DNA of 64,000 nucleotides from Gnetum montanum (taxonomy: Eukaryota > Streptophyta > Gnetopsida > Gnetales > Gnetaceae), in assembly GCA_015680685.1 (NCBI GenBank), contig MNCI01014593.1, positions 83,280-147,279 on the forward strand, written 5' to 3'. This document shows positions 1-11,361 of this stretch, in pieces; position 1 is the stretch's first letter, and each line of letters begins with the position of its first letter. Both the position numbers and the translations under genes were made by a program. Under the pieces are notes generated by a model. It searched no databases, was not told the DNA's origin, and saw only the letters and a list, made by a program, of their open reading frames with translations.

Positions 1-70
1 TTTATATCCTATTGGTTATGCCACTAGGTGACGAGGCTTAGCATGACCAACCATAAATTAAGAATAATTC

Positions 71-1129
71 TTGGCTCCCTCATTGGATACAGTGTTACAG
101 AACCGCGAGGATGTGCCAAGGAATCGGATTGGGGAGCCTTATGCGGACGCTGTGCAGTATTTGGAGATGCAGTTCAGACTGCTCAGAGAAGATCTGCTCT
201 CGCCCTATCGGGATGCCATTATTGCCCTCTCAAGCGGCCTCCCCTGCCCAGACGACATTGAAATGTATAGCAACGTCACCTTGCTTGGCCTGGCAGCCGG
301 CTCCGATGGAATCGAACTCCGCATCAAATTGGAAGGTCGAGAAGATGTGAACTGGGACAATACCCGCCTGCTCATGTGCAATTCTCTGCTGTGTCTCTCC
401 ACTGACGATTTCCAAATTTCTCTTTCACGGTCGTCTCCAGTCGCAGCATCGAAGCTCTGGAAATGCACAGCAACCTCGGCATCCAGCTGTTGCAGAACCC
501 AGAGGAGGAGCCTCTGCACGAATCTCTGAGATGTACGCATACACAGTGCAGGAAGCTCAAATTCAGCATGTTCGAGAGCCATAGCTCGTTTCTGGAAGCA
601 TACGTTCATGCTCTACGCAACCTGCAGAGACCCCTCATGGAGAAACTTCGTTTTTCGCCAAATTTCATGGCTCTGGAATCAGCCGTGGAGGACGCGAATG
701 CCGATTTGGTGGATTGGAAGCGCTTCTGGGCGGGCCTGGCTGAGACGCAGGTAGAAGCAGTTCGCCATGGAGTCACCAAGAGTCTGGCACTTATCCAAGG
801 CCTGCCCGGCACCGACAAAACTTTCACGGCGCTTAGAATCATGCGGGCATTGTTGGCCGCGAAACCCAGAAGCAAGGCGCCTGTTCTAGTTGTATACAAA
901 CAGAGCGCTGGATCAGTTCCTGGAAGGCGTTTACGAGTTCGAGAAGAGCCTCATCCGCATGGGTTCTGCTTCGAAGAGCCGGGTCCTGTCCCGTCGTTGC
1001 TTCCAGCGTGTTTTCCGGAAGAAAATCGTTGCGCAGAGCCTCAAATTTGATGTGTCCCTGGCCGTAGCTTCCCGGTGCTCAGCTAAGTCCTCTTTCTTTC
1101 TGTTGCTACATTGCCTTGGACTAGCCTGA
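71..1129 (+). pseudogene. ZNFX1-like superfamily 1 helicase fragment (frameshifted)
   Basis: The conceptual translation resembles the N-terminal half of NFX1-type zinc-finger protein 1 (ZNFX1), a UPF1-like SF1 RNA helicase. Frame 2 from about 98 gives YLEMQFRLLREDLLSPYRDAI and later RLLMCNSLLCLS. Frame 1 from 463 gives a FLEAYVHALRNLQ stretch, then QVEAVRHGVTKSLALIQ and the Walker A region GLPGTDKT (canonical GPPGTGKT, so two key positions are changed). Near 890 the frame moves back to frame 2 for YTNRALDQFLEGV, matching the family's YTNHALDQFLE segment. No introns are evident. At least two frameshifts, a damaged Walker A and abrupt loss of similarity before 1130 (no helicase motifs II-VI, no zinc fingers) mark it as a broken fragment. 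It is clearly more GC-rich than its surroundings, suggesting a relatively recent genic origin. The SF1 assignment is strong; ZNFX1 rather than another UPF1-like helicase is likely. Confidence 0.75.
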
Positions 1130-1544
1130 GGTCTTCCTTAAGGGCTTCATGCTGGAATTCTTTAGTTGATGATGTAGACAACCAATGATGTTGCTTTGAG
1201 AACAATACTCTAGTATACCTAAGCCTCACAGCATGTTCCAAATAAGGGTTAGACAGACCTCTGGAATATCCACAAAAGAGATGGGTTGGAAGAAGGTGAA
1301 CATCTTCAGTAGGGCTAAGTAATGATCAGAGAATTCTACAAACTTGAGCCACTTGTTTCCCATGCTAAGTATCATTCCGATTGATAATCTGAATTAGGGA
1401 GAATAAATACAGCCCATCTCATCCAATCTTTTTAGCGATTGACTAGTATCAATACCTTCATCTTGCCATTTCAATTGTTCTATTGAAATATTTTGAAGGT
1501 TTCAATCACCTCATATCTCTATTCCATGTAATGGCCAAAATGTG
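1130..1544. other. Intergenic, nothing recognised
   Basis: AT-rich sequence between the helicase fragment and an LTR. I see no ORF, RNA gene or repeat in it. The 5' end of the following LTR is eroded, so the boundary is approximate. Confidence 0.4.
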
Positions 1545-2405
1545 CCAACAGTTGACATAGCATTTGCTACATCTACAGGGCCCCATCAACATAGTCCTAT
1601 AGCAAAAACTATAAATATGAGCTCCCAACCATGTTTATGGGGATAGAAGTCATAATAGTAGCAGAGCTCTTGCAGTTTGTCTATTTCAAAGTTAGAATTA
1701 TTTTTTGAGTGCCTGCAACATGAGTCAAAAAGTGTACGGATCTTTATTCTAGCATTGTCGTACCTGAATGACATTAGTGTGTACAACAATAAAGATAAGC
1801 CTTTTGATCAAACCTTGTAGCACTTAGAATCGGCTAATGATTTGTTTATGCATTTATGGTTTCCATTAATTATGTTGTTAATTAAGCTAAATTAGACTTC
1901 AAGAAATTAGTTAATTAATTAAGATAAATAGATTAAACACATAAGTAAGAGCACTTCGAGTGTAAACATGTATTCACTTGGTAATCCTAGCAGCGTTATT
2001 GCTTAGTGCACCCAGTAGCATAGCACTTGGTAACCCAATAGTGGCCACGTGGGTTCAAAACATGTATGGAAAGTAGGACTGAATGCTTATGTTAGGTATG
2101 TTAGGACTAGTTAAAGATTAGTTAGTTAGTTAAACTAAATTAATTGTTAAATTACTTCATCTCTCTACTTTAGTATCAAAGAACATAAATCACAAAAAAT
2201 AAAAATCATATGTGTTGATTACACTTAACCATACCATGTGCATCACAAGTGTAATTGGGAAGACAATAAACGACCATTAGGGCAAGGTTCACTTCTTAGA
2301 AGACTAGTGTACCTGAAACTATAGAGTTCATTGAATTCAACCGGATCACACATGAATGCTTCATGATTCATATGGTTGGGCATAGGGGTACCTCACCACT
2401 CATCA
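1545..2405 (+). repeat. Lone or 5'-truncated Athila-like LTR
   Basis: This aligns by eye with the LTRs of the reverse-strand element at 4718-24095. It shares the GGCCCCATCAACATAG U3 segment near 1580, a TATAAATATG box near 1611, the stretch CTTTTGATCAAACCTTG near 1800, the paired CACTTGGTAATCCTAG / CTTGGTAACCCA motif near 1975-2035, and the 3' terminus GGGGTACC..ACTCATCA ending at 2405. No tRNA-Asp primer site follows (next bases AAAAGGCTTG) and no PPT is visible upstream. It is therefore a solo LTR or the remnant of a truncated element. The left end is uncertain because the first part is diverged. Confidence 0.75.
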
Positions 2406-4717
2406 AAAGGCTTGAAGAAAATTATGGTCAAAGAAGACTTATGCAACAAAGATTTATAAATTGTTGATAATAGGTTAAATCTTTAATAGAAAATTGAAAT
2501 TCTAAAAATTTCTCAAAATTGAATTTATCATGAATCATAGTATTACAACATAATTTGTACCTTATTGACCATATGATGACTACAAGTTGTGGTTTGTTAG
2601 AACCAAAGATATATAAAATTATGAGGATTCTAAAAGTGAACCATGAGTCATGGTGGCTTACCATAATTGATCCACAAGTCATGGTATTTCTATTTAATTT
2701 TATAGATGTACCATGAGTCATGATGAATAACAATGAGTCATGGTTTGCAATCACAAGTCATAGTTAATAGAAGAACCCAAATAAATTTATTGTGAGTGGT
2801 TGTTTCCTCATGGGATGAGACTTGGGTTAACCATGAGGTAACCACAAGTCATGGTATTATTGACTAAGAATACCACAAGTCATGGTGACATCATGGTATA
2901 TCAGAAAATCCTAACTTCTATAGATTTTGAACTCAAATTTGAAAGTAAATTAGATTGTCAATGTCACCCATAAATGTAGATGAAACTACAATGGTAGCAT
3001 GAAAACATTAACTTTAAATTTTGATAGAAATTGAAGGAATAAGATGAGAATGACTTTTGATCTTCATCAGTATAAAATTTTTAAATTTAAGATGTAGATC
3101 TTAATCCAAAGTGGCATCTACTAGAATTATTAAAAATGTAAATGATTAATGTTGAAAATGTTAACTTGAATTGAGGAACTCATACTGAAATTAGTTTGAT
3201 AACAATGAAAATTATTGGTGATGAGAAACAAATGTTTTATGGAATATGGATAGTTGCAATAACAAGAGAATTCTTAGACGAAATCCATAACTAATACTTT
3301 ATGGCAAAAAATGATCATTACATTTATGTATAGCCTCGAAATTTAAAACGAAAAATTAGGGGCATACTTAGGAGCATTGAAAAGTCATTTCTCATTGTGT
3401 AAAAGAAGAAACATAAACAAAATAAAGATGAATTGGAGCTAAAATGATATGCATCTATTCACTAACTCATGTAAAATAAAATACATTTGAATTTAAAGAT
3501 TTGTCTTGATGTTGGAAATTAATTAGCATTTACTAATACTAACAACATCTAGTTTTTTAAAGAGAAAGATTCAGTTTCTTAAAAAGAAAAAGAAGGTCCA
3601 ATCAAACATTTTTCAAGTTTAGAAGTAGGACATAGCTATGAAATCAAAGACAAGCTATGATAAGATGTAGTCATCCACCTAAAATCAATAATAAGATGTA
3701 ATGAGATGAAGTAATTCTTAAAAATATAGAGTTTAGTAGTTCATGAAAGTATAGATTTGACACAACTAGACATTTAGCATCAAAAAGGATTTAGTCTCTT
3801 ATCTAAGCCCAACTATAATAATTATAAACATCATGATAAGACTTACATAACCTCTACATCCTACACTTATTCTATAATAGAGCTTTATTATGTTCAAAGA
3901 CCCATAGGATATATTGAACATATATTACATTTTCATGAAAAATAAAGATGGACTTTACAAATTGGCCAAGCACCAATAAAAGCAACAGAAACAAATCATA
4001 TAAGTTTTTTACTATAACATGATAATGTTATCTCAAATAAGTAGTCATAGAAAAAAACATAAATACATGTAACTCATCGAGAAGGACTCCTAGCTTGCAC
4101 AACCTACAAATACACTCTTATTGGGAAAGTTGAATCCATCTTCCACTTTCAATTCTAAGATGATGAGAACTTAAGTGAAGCTTGCTAATAGCATTCTGAT
4201 ACTTCATTGGAATAGTAACCAAAAGATAGTGAGCTTTTGCATCTAGTTTACTATTTCTAAAATGATGTAAATAAAATTATTTCTTATCATTTATATTTGA
4301 TCATATATGTGTTCAAACCTTCTACCTGACTACTTAGCGAATATGCTTAGGATTTTGTTGCACGTCTTGCTAAGAGATATTCTATTTTCTTAACCATTGC
4401 ATTCCTTGAAAATACCAACCATAGTCTCATGAATCCTTAAGAACTTCTTTAGAGAATTTATATTACCTTGTGATATGCAAGCTATGAGTATATATAATAA
4501 ATTGACACAAGGCTTTTACTTCTAAATGTAATAAATTACATTCACATAATAACATTTTTGGTGTAGGGGTTGCACCTTAATAGATCCTAATAGGACCCAA
4601 TCCATAACTTCCAGGTAGATTTTGCTTAGAAAGTAAGAATAACACAATAAAATAGAGAGAAAATCTCCCTTCTATTAAGATAATTCTCAAAATATATATA
4701 AAATACAACAAAGATGA
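2406..4717. other. AT-rich intergenic DNA
   Basis: No coding region or RNA gene is seen. It contains a cluster of short dyads (2640-2892, listed separately). Its last 160 bases may belong to an older copia-type element split by insertion of E2. The five bases before E2 (GATGA, 4713-4717) are a near match to those after it (AATGA, 24096-24100). Confidence 0.4.
2640..2892. repeat. Cluster of CATGAGTCATGG-type dyads
   Basis: At least eight imperfect copies of a short, nearly self-complementary motif occur in 250 bp. Forms include CCATGAGTCATGG (2641), CCACAAGTCATGGT (2671, 2841, 2873) and CAATGAGTCATGGT (2731). The motif is a dyad around a single central base. The spacing is irregular, so this is not a regular satellite. 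A similar cluster lies at 45350-45720. Confidence 0.6.
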
Positions 4718-5605
4718 TGATGAGTAGTCAAGGTACCCCTACATCCAACCATACAAATCATAGAGCAATCATGTGCAATTCGGTTGAATTCCGCGAACTC
4801 TATGTCTTCTAGTACACTAGTCTTCTAGGAAGTGAATTTTGCTCTAATATTCATTCATTTTCTTCCCAATTACACTTGTGATGCACAAAGGTATGGTTAA
4901 GTGTATTCAAAGCATCTAATTTTTATTATTTTATGTTTTATGTTCCTAGTGCTTGAAATAGAATAATGAAGTAATTTAATAACTAATTAACTAATCTCTT
5001 AAAAGTCTTAACACAAGCATCTAGTCTGACTTTCCATATATGTTCTAAACCCATGTATCCACTACTACGATTACCAAGCACTATGCTACTAGGTGAATGA
5101 AGCAATAATGTTGTTGGGATTACCAAGTGAATACATGTTTACACTCAAAGGAGTCGTATGGATGTGTTAAATCCATTCAACTTAATTAATTAACTAATCA
5201 CTTGAAATATAATTTAGCTTAATTAATTGCATAATTAATGAAAACAATAAATGCATAAATGAATCATTAATCTATTCCAAGTATTGGAAGGTTTGATCAA
5301 AAGGCTCATCTTTGTTGCCATTCACATAGGTGTGTTTAGGTATAATAGTGCTCAAATAAAGATTCGTACACTTTCTAACTCCTAATATGGGCACTTAGAG
5401 AAATATTCTAACTCTCAAATAACAAAACTACAAGAGCTTTGCTACAACTATGATTCAAATCCTCGTAAATATGGTTGGTAAACATGTATTTATAGATTTT
5501 ATCGTAGCGCTATGTCAATTGGGGCCCCATCGATGAGGCCACATCAACGGGGGCCCATCGACATGACACAATGACAATTCATCTTGACACAATGACAATT
5601 CATCA
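4718..5605 (-). repeat. 3' LTR of E2
   Basis: About 888 bp. On the plus strand it begins TGATGAGTAGTCAAGG and ends CAATTCATCA, next to the reverse-complemented PPT. It shares with the right-hand LTR the GTACCCCTACA..CCAACCATAC block, the two CACTTGGTAA-type motifs, and a U3 built of GGCCCCATCGATG / GGGCCCATCGACATG repeats. The last part holds a tandem duplication of GACACAATGACAATTCATC (near 5567 and 5586) not present in the 5' LTR. Confidence 0.88.
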
Positions 5606-5630
5606 TACCCCCACGACTGAATGAAAACTC
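5606..5630 (-). other. Polypurine tract of E2
   Basis: Directly inside the 3' LTR the minus strand reads AGTCGTGGGGGTA, preceded by CTCAAGAATGAGTTTTCATTC. The same block precedes the 3' LTR of E1 (13915-13927), E3a (47814-) and E3b (50438-). This identifies it as the plus-strand priming site and its conserved upstream flank. Confidence 0.85.
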
Positions 5631-8600
5631 ATTCTTGAGTTCCTTTACAAAATTGGAAAGGTATGAAATTATTGACTGACTTTTAACATAACAAACTAAC
5701 TTGACAACACTGAGTGCCCAAGTGTTCAAATTAACAACATTATAAAAAAATTGTGGTGTTCATGACACAAAATTGAACACCATGACATGAGTACTCAAAA
5801 CTAGATGGCACATCCTTTGATAACATGAAGGTGGTTGAGAAGATCAAATAGTCCCAAGCGGTGGAGGTTCCTAAGGTTCTAAAGGACCTTCACCAGCTTC
5901 ATGCATGTGTAGTGGTTGAGGTGGCTATGATTGTCCTACTACAGCTGCAACCTCTAGTGGAAGGTGAAAGGCATCTAGTAATGCCTTTATCTTCTCCTCC
6001 TTATTCTAGGGATCATTCACAATCCACACAGCATCGCAAATGTGGGCTAGAATGGGGATATCCCATGGATAGGGCATTACTTGGAATAACTCCTCAATGT
6101 TGATAAACTAAATAGCAAATTGTTTCCATTTGACATCAAATGCCCTAATTGCACTTTGCAACTCTTGGTACTCATTCATTCTTTTGGCTAGGCTCTCAAC
6201 AGTAGATCTTTGATAAGTGTATTTTCCCTTAAGAACCTCAAGTTCCATGTTTGCCACTGCAAGATTTTGCTTGGTGTCCTTGTAATGGTTAAACTCAGCC
6301 TTGTACAATAAGTACAAGCTAGCCACTTACTTCTCCAATTTTGACCATAGCAATCTAGCAGTCAAAATAGCCAAATTTGCATATTGAAGATTTACAAGCT
6401 CCATGTATTCTGTCATCTTCTCAATTTGCAACTCCTTCATGTGTATTTCTGCCTTATTGTAAGCATCTATCCCATCAACAATAGGTTGCCAAACTTCTCT
6501 TCCTTGCTAGAGTTGTTGGAGGATTTCATTTACTTTTGCCTTCACCAACTAGATGTGCATTTCATTCACTTCTTTCTATAGACCAACCTGATCTCTATAA
6601 TGATCCTTGACTCTCTCAAATATAAGAGCCTTTAATTTCTAGGTTGCTACCTCTATTGTAGTCTTTTGGCAAAAAGCATAGACCTCCTCCATGAAGAGGT
6701 TTTTATTTTTAGTTACCAATCTTCTTAGCTCTATGTTCACTTTAGCTAATTGCTCCTACTATTGATGGATAAAGTCAATCAACTGTTGTTTATGCTCATC
6801 AACATTTCATAGGCAATGGTTCTCTACTATCAATTGCACATTATCCTAGTGGGTTAGATCTAATGTCTTCTAAATTTTATGATGGATAACCTTTGCTAAA
6901 AATTAGTAGAACACCACTATCTCCATCGCACCCTCAACCCCTTTTAGTCTGGTGTGAAGTTATTTAAGAGCTTCATCTCTTGTCAATTCTAGGTTGAGAA
7001 ATGTAGGGTTAGTAATTTGGGCTCTTAGTTCAATAACTTTAGTAGCCAAGCATTCAGTCATCTCCTTGCCTATTTTGATTTGTCCTTCCAAGATAATGTT
7101 TTTACCCCTTGCCTCTAGCAGCTTTGATTAGGTTGTAGTAATACTATCTAGAAGATTGAAGACATCCAAAATTGGTTACCTAGTTCCCACCAGTTAGTCC
7201 AAAAGTTCTTCATGTTGTGCTATGCTTAATCTACTACTTATGGTCTTTGTGAACATCTGCACATCTTTGAGTGCAGTGATTTTTGGAACAAACACCACAG
7301 GTGCATCTAGTGTTTTAGCAATTCTATCAGCAACCACCTTTGCTAATGTCTCTTGTCCTTGGTGCTGCATCACCAGCACTATTGCCTCCTGACCTTCCTC
7401 TAAGCACATCAAGAAGGTTGCAGCATTCCTAGAAATTTCTAGGAGTCACTACTATTCTATGAGAGATATTGTGACCTCTTTAGTATTGGGATTCAACCTC
7501 ATGGACAACTGCATTCGTTGGGCTGAGAGAATAGATCCACCTCCTCCCATCATGCTAACTATTCAAGCCACCTCATTTAAGTAACTCATCATTGGTTGGT
7601 ACACAAATGAATCCCCACCACTCATGCCTACTCATTGCTCTTGTTCACTCAAGAGCCATTCTTAGTATTTGCACAACCATTGGGCTATTGCAACAACATT
7701 CAAAATAGTTGTTTTAGTCATAGGAGGAGGCGACGGTTGTTGCTCCTCTTCTTGAATGATTTTTGTAGGTGTTTTATCTTTCATCATCTCCACCCAATTA
7801 GCAATCATAACATGCCTGATAGCATCATTTGTATAACAGACTATCCCTCCCCTCTGATAGGGTTTTTTGATGATGCATGGAAAGGGAAATGCCTCGATTC
7901 CACGTTCATTCTATTTAAATTGCTTCATCATCTCTAAATAAATTAGTTTTGAAAGGTTGAGAAGGAATTTCCCACTCAAAGCAACGCATGCATGGGTAGA
8001 AAAGTCAATGATTTTGCTAGGTCTCAGCATGGGGTTTAGGTGGAAGGCCACAATCTTATAGTGGATCCTATCTACTAGTGTGAGCACACCAAACTCCTTA
8101 CAGTCGACACCATAACACCATCAAATCCATTCCTTTTTTATGCTAGGATCTACCTGCATCAGAAGCTCAGTGAGATTTGCATCAATTTCTAGCAACCTAG
8201 GCACTTGAACAATGGCTTGCACCAAGTAGGACACTGAGATGTCCTTGATTTCGATCATTGAACAAGCCTGTCTATTATTCTAGAATAAGAATGTCTCTCT
8301 CATGTACCACTCCCTGGTGAAAGTGATAATTGACCACATAGGAGAGGTATTCAATTGGTCCTATACTTCTTTAGGTGCTTACTCTAAGAAAGAGCAAAAG
8401 TTTAACTCTTGGAGCACTATTTTTTGGACCTCACTTAAGTTAATTTAATTCAGGAAGGCTTTTGTTAAGGTCACCTCAAGGTTTGCTTATTGAGCTAGTG
8501 CCTCATCTCGATGGGAATGTTTTGTTGCTATTGCTAGTTCTAGAATTTGATGAATAAACTCCACCTTGGCCTCTTCCCTAAGAGGACCTGTAGTGTGGGT

Positions 8601-8672
8601 TGTAAGTGGTTCTTCCTGGGCTTGTTCTTGGTTATTTCTCTCTTGGTTGAGATGGTTCTTTTTCTTGCATGT

Positions 8673-9624
8673 TGATGAGTCATGGTCTGTTAGGTTTTGT
8701 TATCGGGCCCCTATTATCAGACCCCTGTTATCGGAACCCTGATACAAGATACTAGGTCTAATGGGTCCTGATATCAGACCTGCGTTAACTAGGCCCCGTC
8801 GATTAGACAGCTTATACGCAGCCCCGTCGACACATCTGCCCATGTGTCGATGCAGCCTCGTTTACGTAGAGCCTGTCTTTGGTTATAAATAAGTGTGCAC
8901 CCGTCGCACTTAGGCATCTTTCTAGTAGTTGTAGCGAAGCCCTTGCAGTTTGCTTCCGTAGGAGTTAGACTATTTTCCCAAGTGCATGCCCACAGTGTAA
9001 TGCTTGTAATTGTATGGCTCCTTTATTCGAGTGTGACGTACTTGGACACACACACATGACTAAAAATAAAGATCGAGATTACTTCATCATTGCAGCATTC
9101 ACTTAGTTTTAATTCTTTAATTGTTATTGTTATTTATTGTTTTCTTAGTTAATATTCTTGTACCATCATTTACTATTCTTGTTGTTAAATGCGGAATGAG
9201 TACAACTTAATCACAAGCATTTAAGTGTGACTACTTGGTAACCCAGTAGCGTACCTAGGATCTACGCTTGGTAATCCTAGTACTAGTCGTGCATGAGGTC
9301 CAAGATGTGTATGAATGATTAAGGAATGGATGCTCATCGCACTTAGGCTAGCTTAGACTTCATTTCCTATTGCTTATTAGTTTAATCAAGATTATTTTCC
9401 ATTATTTCTAGGAGTAGCACTAGTTTAGGATAACATCATACGCCTCACTCTAGACTAAACCATATCTGATAAAGCAAATACTAGTCTAGGTGAGAAGACA
9501 GCGAACTACGATCAATGTGTAACTATCTAGATACCACAACTAGCCCATCCGTGGAGTTCGACTGGATCGTGCATGAATGCTTGTATTTGTATGGTTGAGT
9601 ATAGGGGTACCTCGCCACTCATCA
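8673..9624 (+). repeat. 5' LTR of E1
   Basis: Termini are TGATGAGTCATGG and CGCCACTCATCA. U3 starts with three tandem copies of a TTATCGGACCCCTA-like unit (about 8700-8740), followed by CCCCGTCGAT / CCCCGTCGACAC repeats. The TATA box TATAAATA is at 8884-8891. AATAAAGATC at about 9066 is a plausible polyadenylation signal, giving a U3-R-U5 layout. Confidence 0.92.
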
Positions 9625-9625
9625 T

Positions 9626-9643
9626 TGGTGCCGTTGTCGGGCA
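9626..9643 (+). other. Primer-binding site of E1 (tRNA-Asp type)
   Basis: TGGTGCCGTTGTCGGGCA lies two bases after the LTR. It matches the complement of the plant tRNA-Asp 3' end (TGGCGCCGTTGCCGGGGA) at 15 of 18 positions; two of the three differences are C-to-T. Confidence 0.88.
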
Positions 9644-9758
9644 ACGATGCTAGTTATCTAGATTAGTTATATCATACAAGATCGTTGTAACAAAGTATTC
9701 ATGAGATATCTTTTAGAAAAGAAATTAATTCAAACTAAGTCACACATGATTCACAACA

Positions 9759-11361
9759 ATGTCTCTCTCACAAGACTATGATCCCACAACCACTAATGAG
9801 GCAATTCATTAGAGAACCAATAAAATTTATGATGAAGATGATGTTTGGAGTACTCAATCTTATGCAGGAGTTTCATATGTTCAGGGATTCCCCAACAATA
9901 CTCAAGAACTTTTGCCATCCAACACAAACACCTCTACTGAGGATGGGACATCCCATAGTACGAGGGGGTCTGAAAGGCCTAGGACCTTCTCAATAATTAA
10001 CAAAAATTTATCCAAGGATAATTAGGAGACTTACAAAAGTCATGACGAGTCTTCCAACTCTTTCTCTTCAACTGCTCCTTCAATGTTAGGTCATGACATG
10101 GATGATAATCTCTCTAGGGGTCAGCATAGAAATAGAAGTCAAACCCATAGGCAAAATCAAGAACGCCAACATGAACAAAGACAACATTGTTTGAACTCAC
10201 AAACTCATAACCTAACTAGTGACAATGAACCCATGTTGGCCACTAAGAGCCTACTGCATATACAAGAGGCTATTCGAATAGCCCACAGGCATCGTAAGGA
10301 AAGTTGTCTACCTGTGCTTAATTTAAATAACTTTTCCAAATTTTCAGGAGGCTATGATTTAGATCTTCAACAATATCTACAAACCTTCCATGATGCCTGT
10401 GTATGGAACAATATCGATAATGGATGGCACAAACTTAAGCTCTTTCCTATGACACTCATTGGCCAAGCAAAAGTATGGTATAGGTCCTTAAGACCAAAAA
10501 TCAATTTGACATTGGCCAACAATGGTAGAGCTCTTCAACAAAAGATATCAAACCTATGCCAGAGTGTCAGCCTTGAGGAGACAAATCCAAAAATGGAAAC
10601 AAGGACAACATGAACCGTTGGACATGGCCTTAGAAAGATATTATGCACTATTAAATAAATGCCTAGGCCATGGGTTCTCCAAGGAAAGGCTAATGTATCA
10701 CATCATGGATGGGCTCCATAATGAAACAAGGGAAACCCTAGGGATGTATGCTCGAGGACAACTATACAAGCTACAAACCCATCAACTTCAAGAGCTTATT
10801 AAGCAGGTAGCAAAAGAAGAAGGAGAAATGGCTAAATGAAAGAATGTTGAAAACTCTCAATGAGACCAAAATCTTGAATTAGCAAAGGTCCATAACCATA
10901 AAGAGGAGAAATCAGCTTACCTTAAGGAGGTGCAATCATTTCTACCTTTGCCAATGCAACAATCACTAGATGAAATCGAGGCAAAGATTAATAAGATGAT
11001 GGAGTGGGTGCATGGAAAATATGGAGACTATGCTAACAATAGTAGAAGCACAACTATGCCAAATCGAGAAATAGGACAGGACACCACGCAACAATCAAAA
11101 CAAGGGGTAGAAGATAATAATAATAAGAACTCAACTACCAATTTCACATATCAATGCAACATTTTTCTATACGATCACCCCAAAAGCCAATGCCTAGTTT
11201 TTTCACATTTACATGAGCATCGGGGAGGAATGTTACACCCATATTTTGGACAGAAATATCAAGTTCAACCACAATGGGAAAAGCCCCAATCATGGGGGAA
11301 GCCATTGCCAACCCGACCATATCCTTTGTATGTCCCAACGCCAAATGCTTACTATGTTTAA
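9759..11361 (+). pseudogene. E1 gag (capsid and nucleocapsid)
   Basis: Start ATG at 9759 (MSLSQDYDPTTTNEAIH). The same frame runs past TAG codons near 9809 and 10025 into the retrotransposon gag core at 10240-10540 (IQEAIRIAHRHRKES, FSGGYDLDLQQYLQTFHDAC, GQAKVWYRSL). One frameshift near 10540 moves to the next frame (LFNKRYQTYARVSALRRQI, YYALLNKCLGHGFS, HIMDGLHNETRETLGMYARG), which reads with TGA stops at 10837 and 10861 (probable CGA to TGA) to 11361. A nucleocapsid knuckle remnant at 11155-11193, CNIFLYDHPKSQC, has lost its second Cys relative to E2 and E4. Downstream the protein becomes Pro/Gln/His-rich. The frame is dead. Confidence 0.85.

Noticed and set aside
5861-6103. 80-residue forward ORF left of E1
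   Set aside because: It overlaps the C-terminal, proline-rich part of reverse-strand ORF3 of E2, whose frame aligns with the rest of that ORF.
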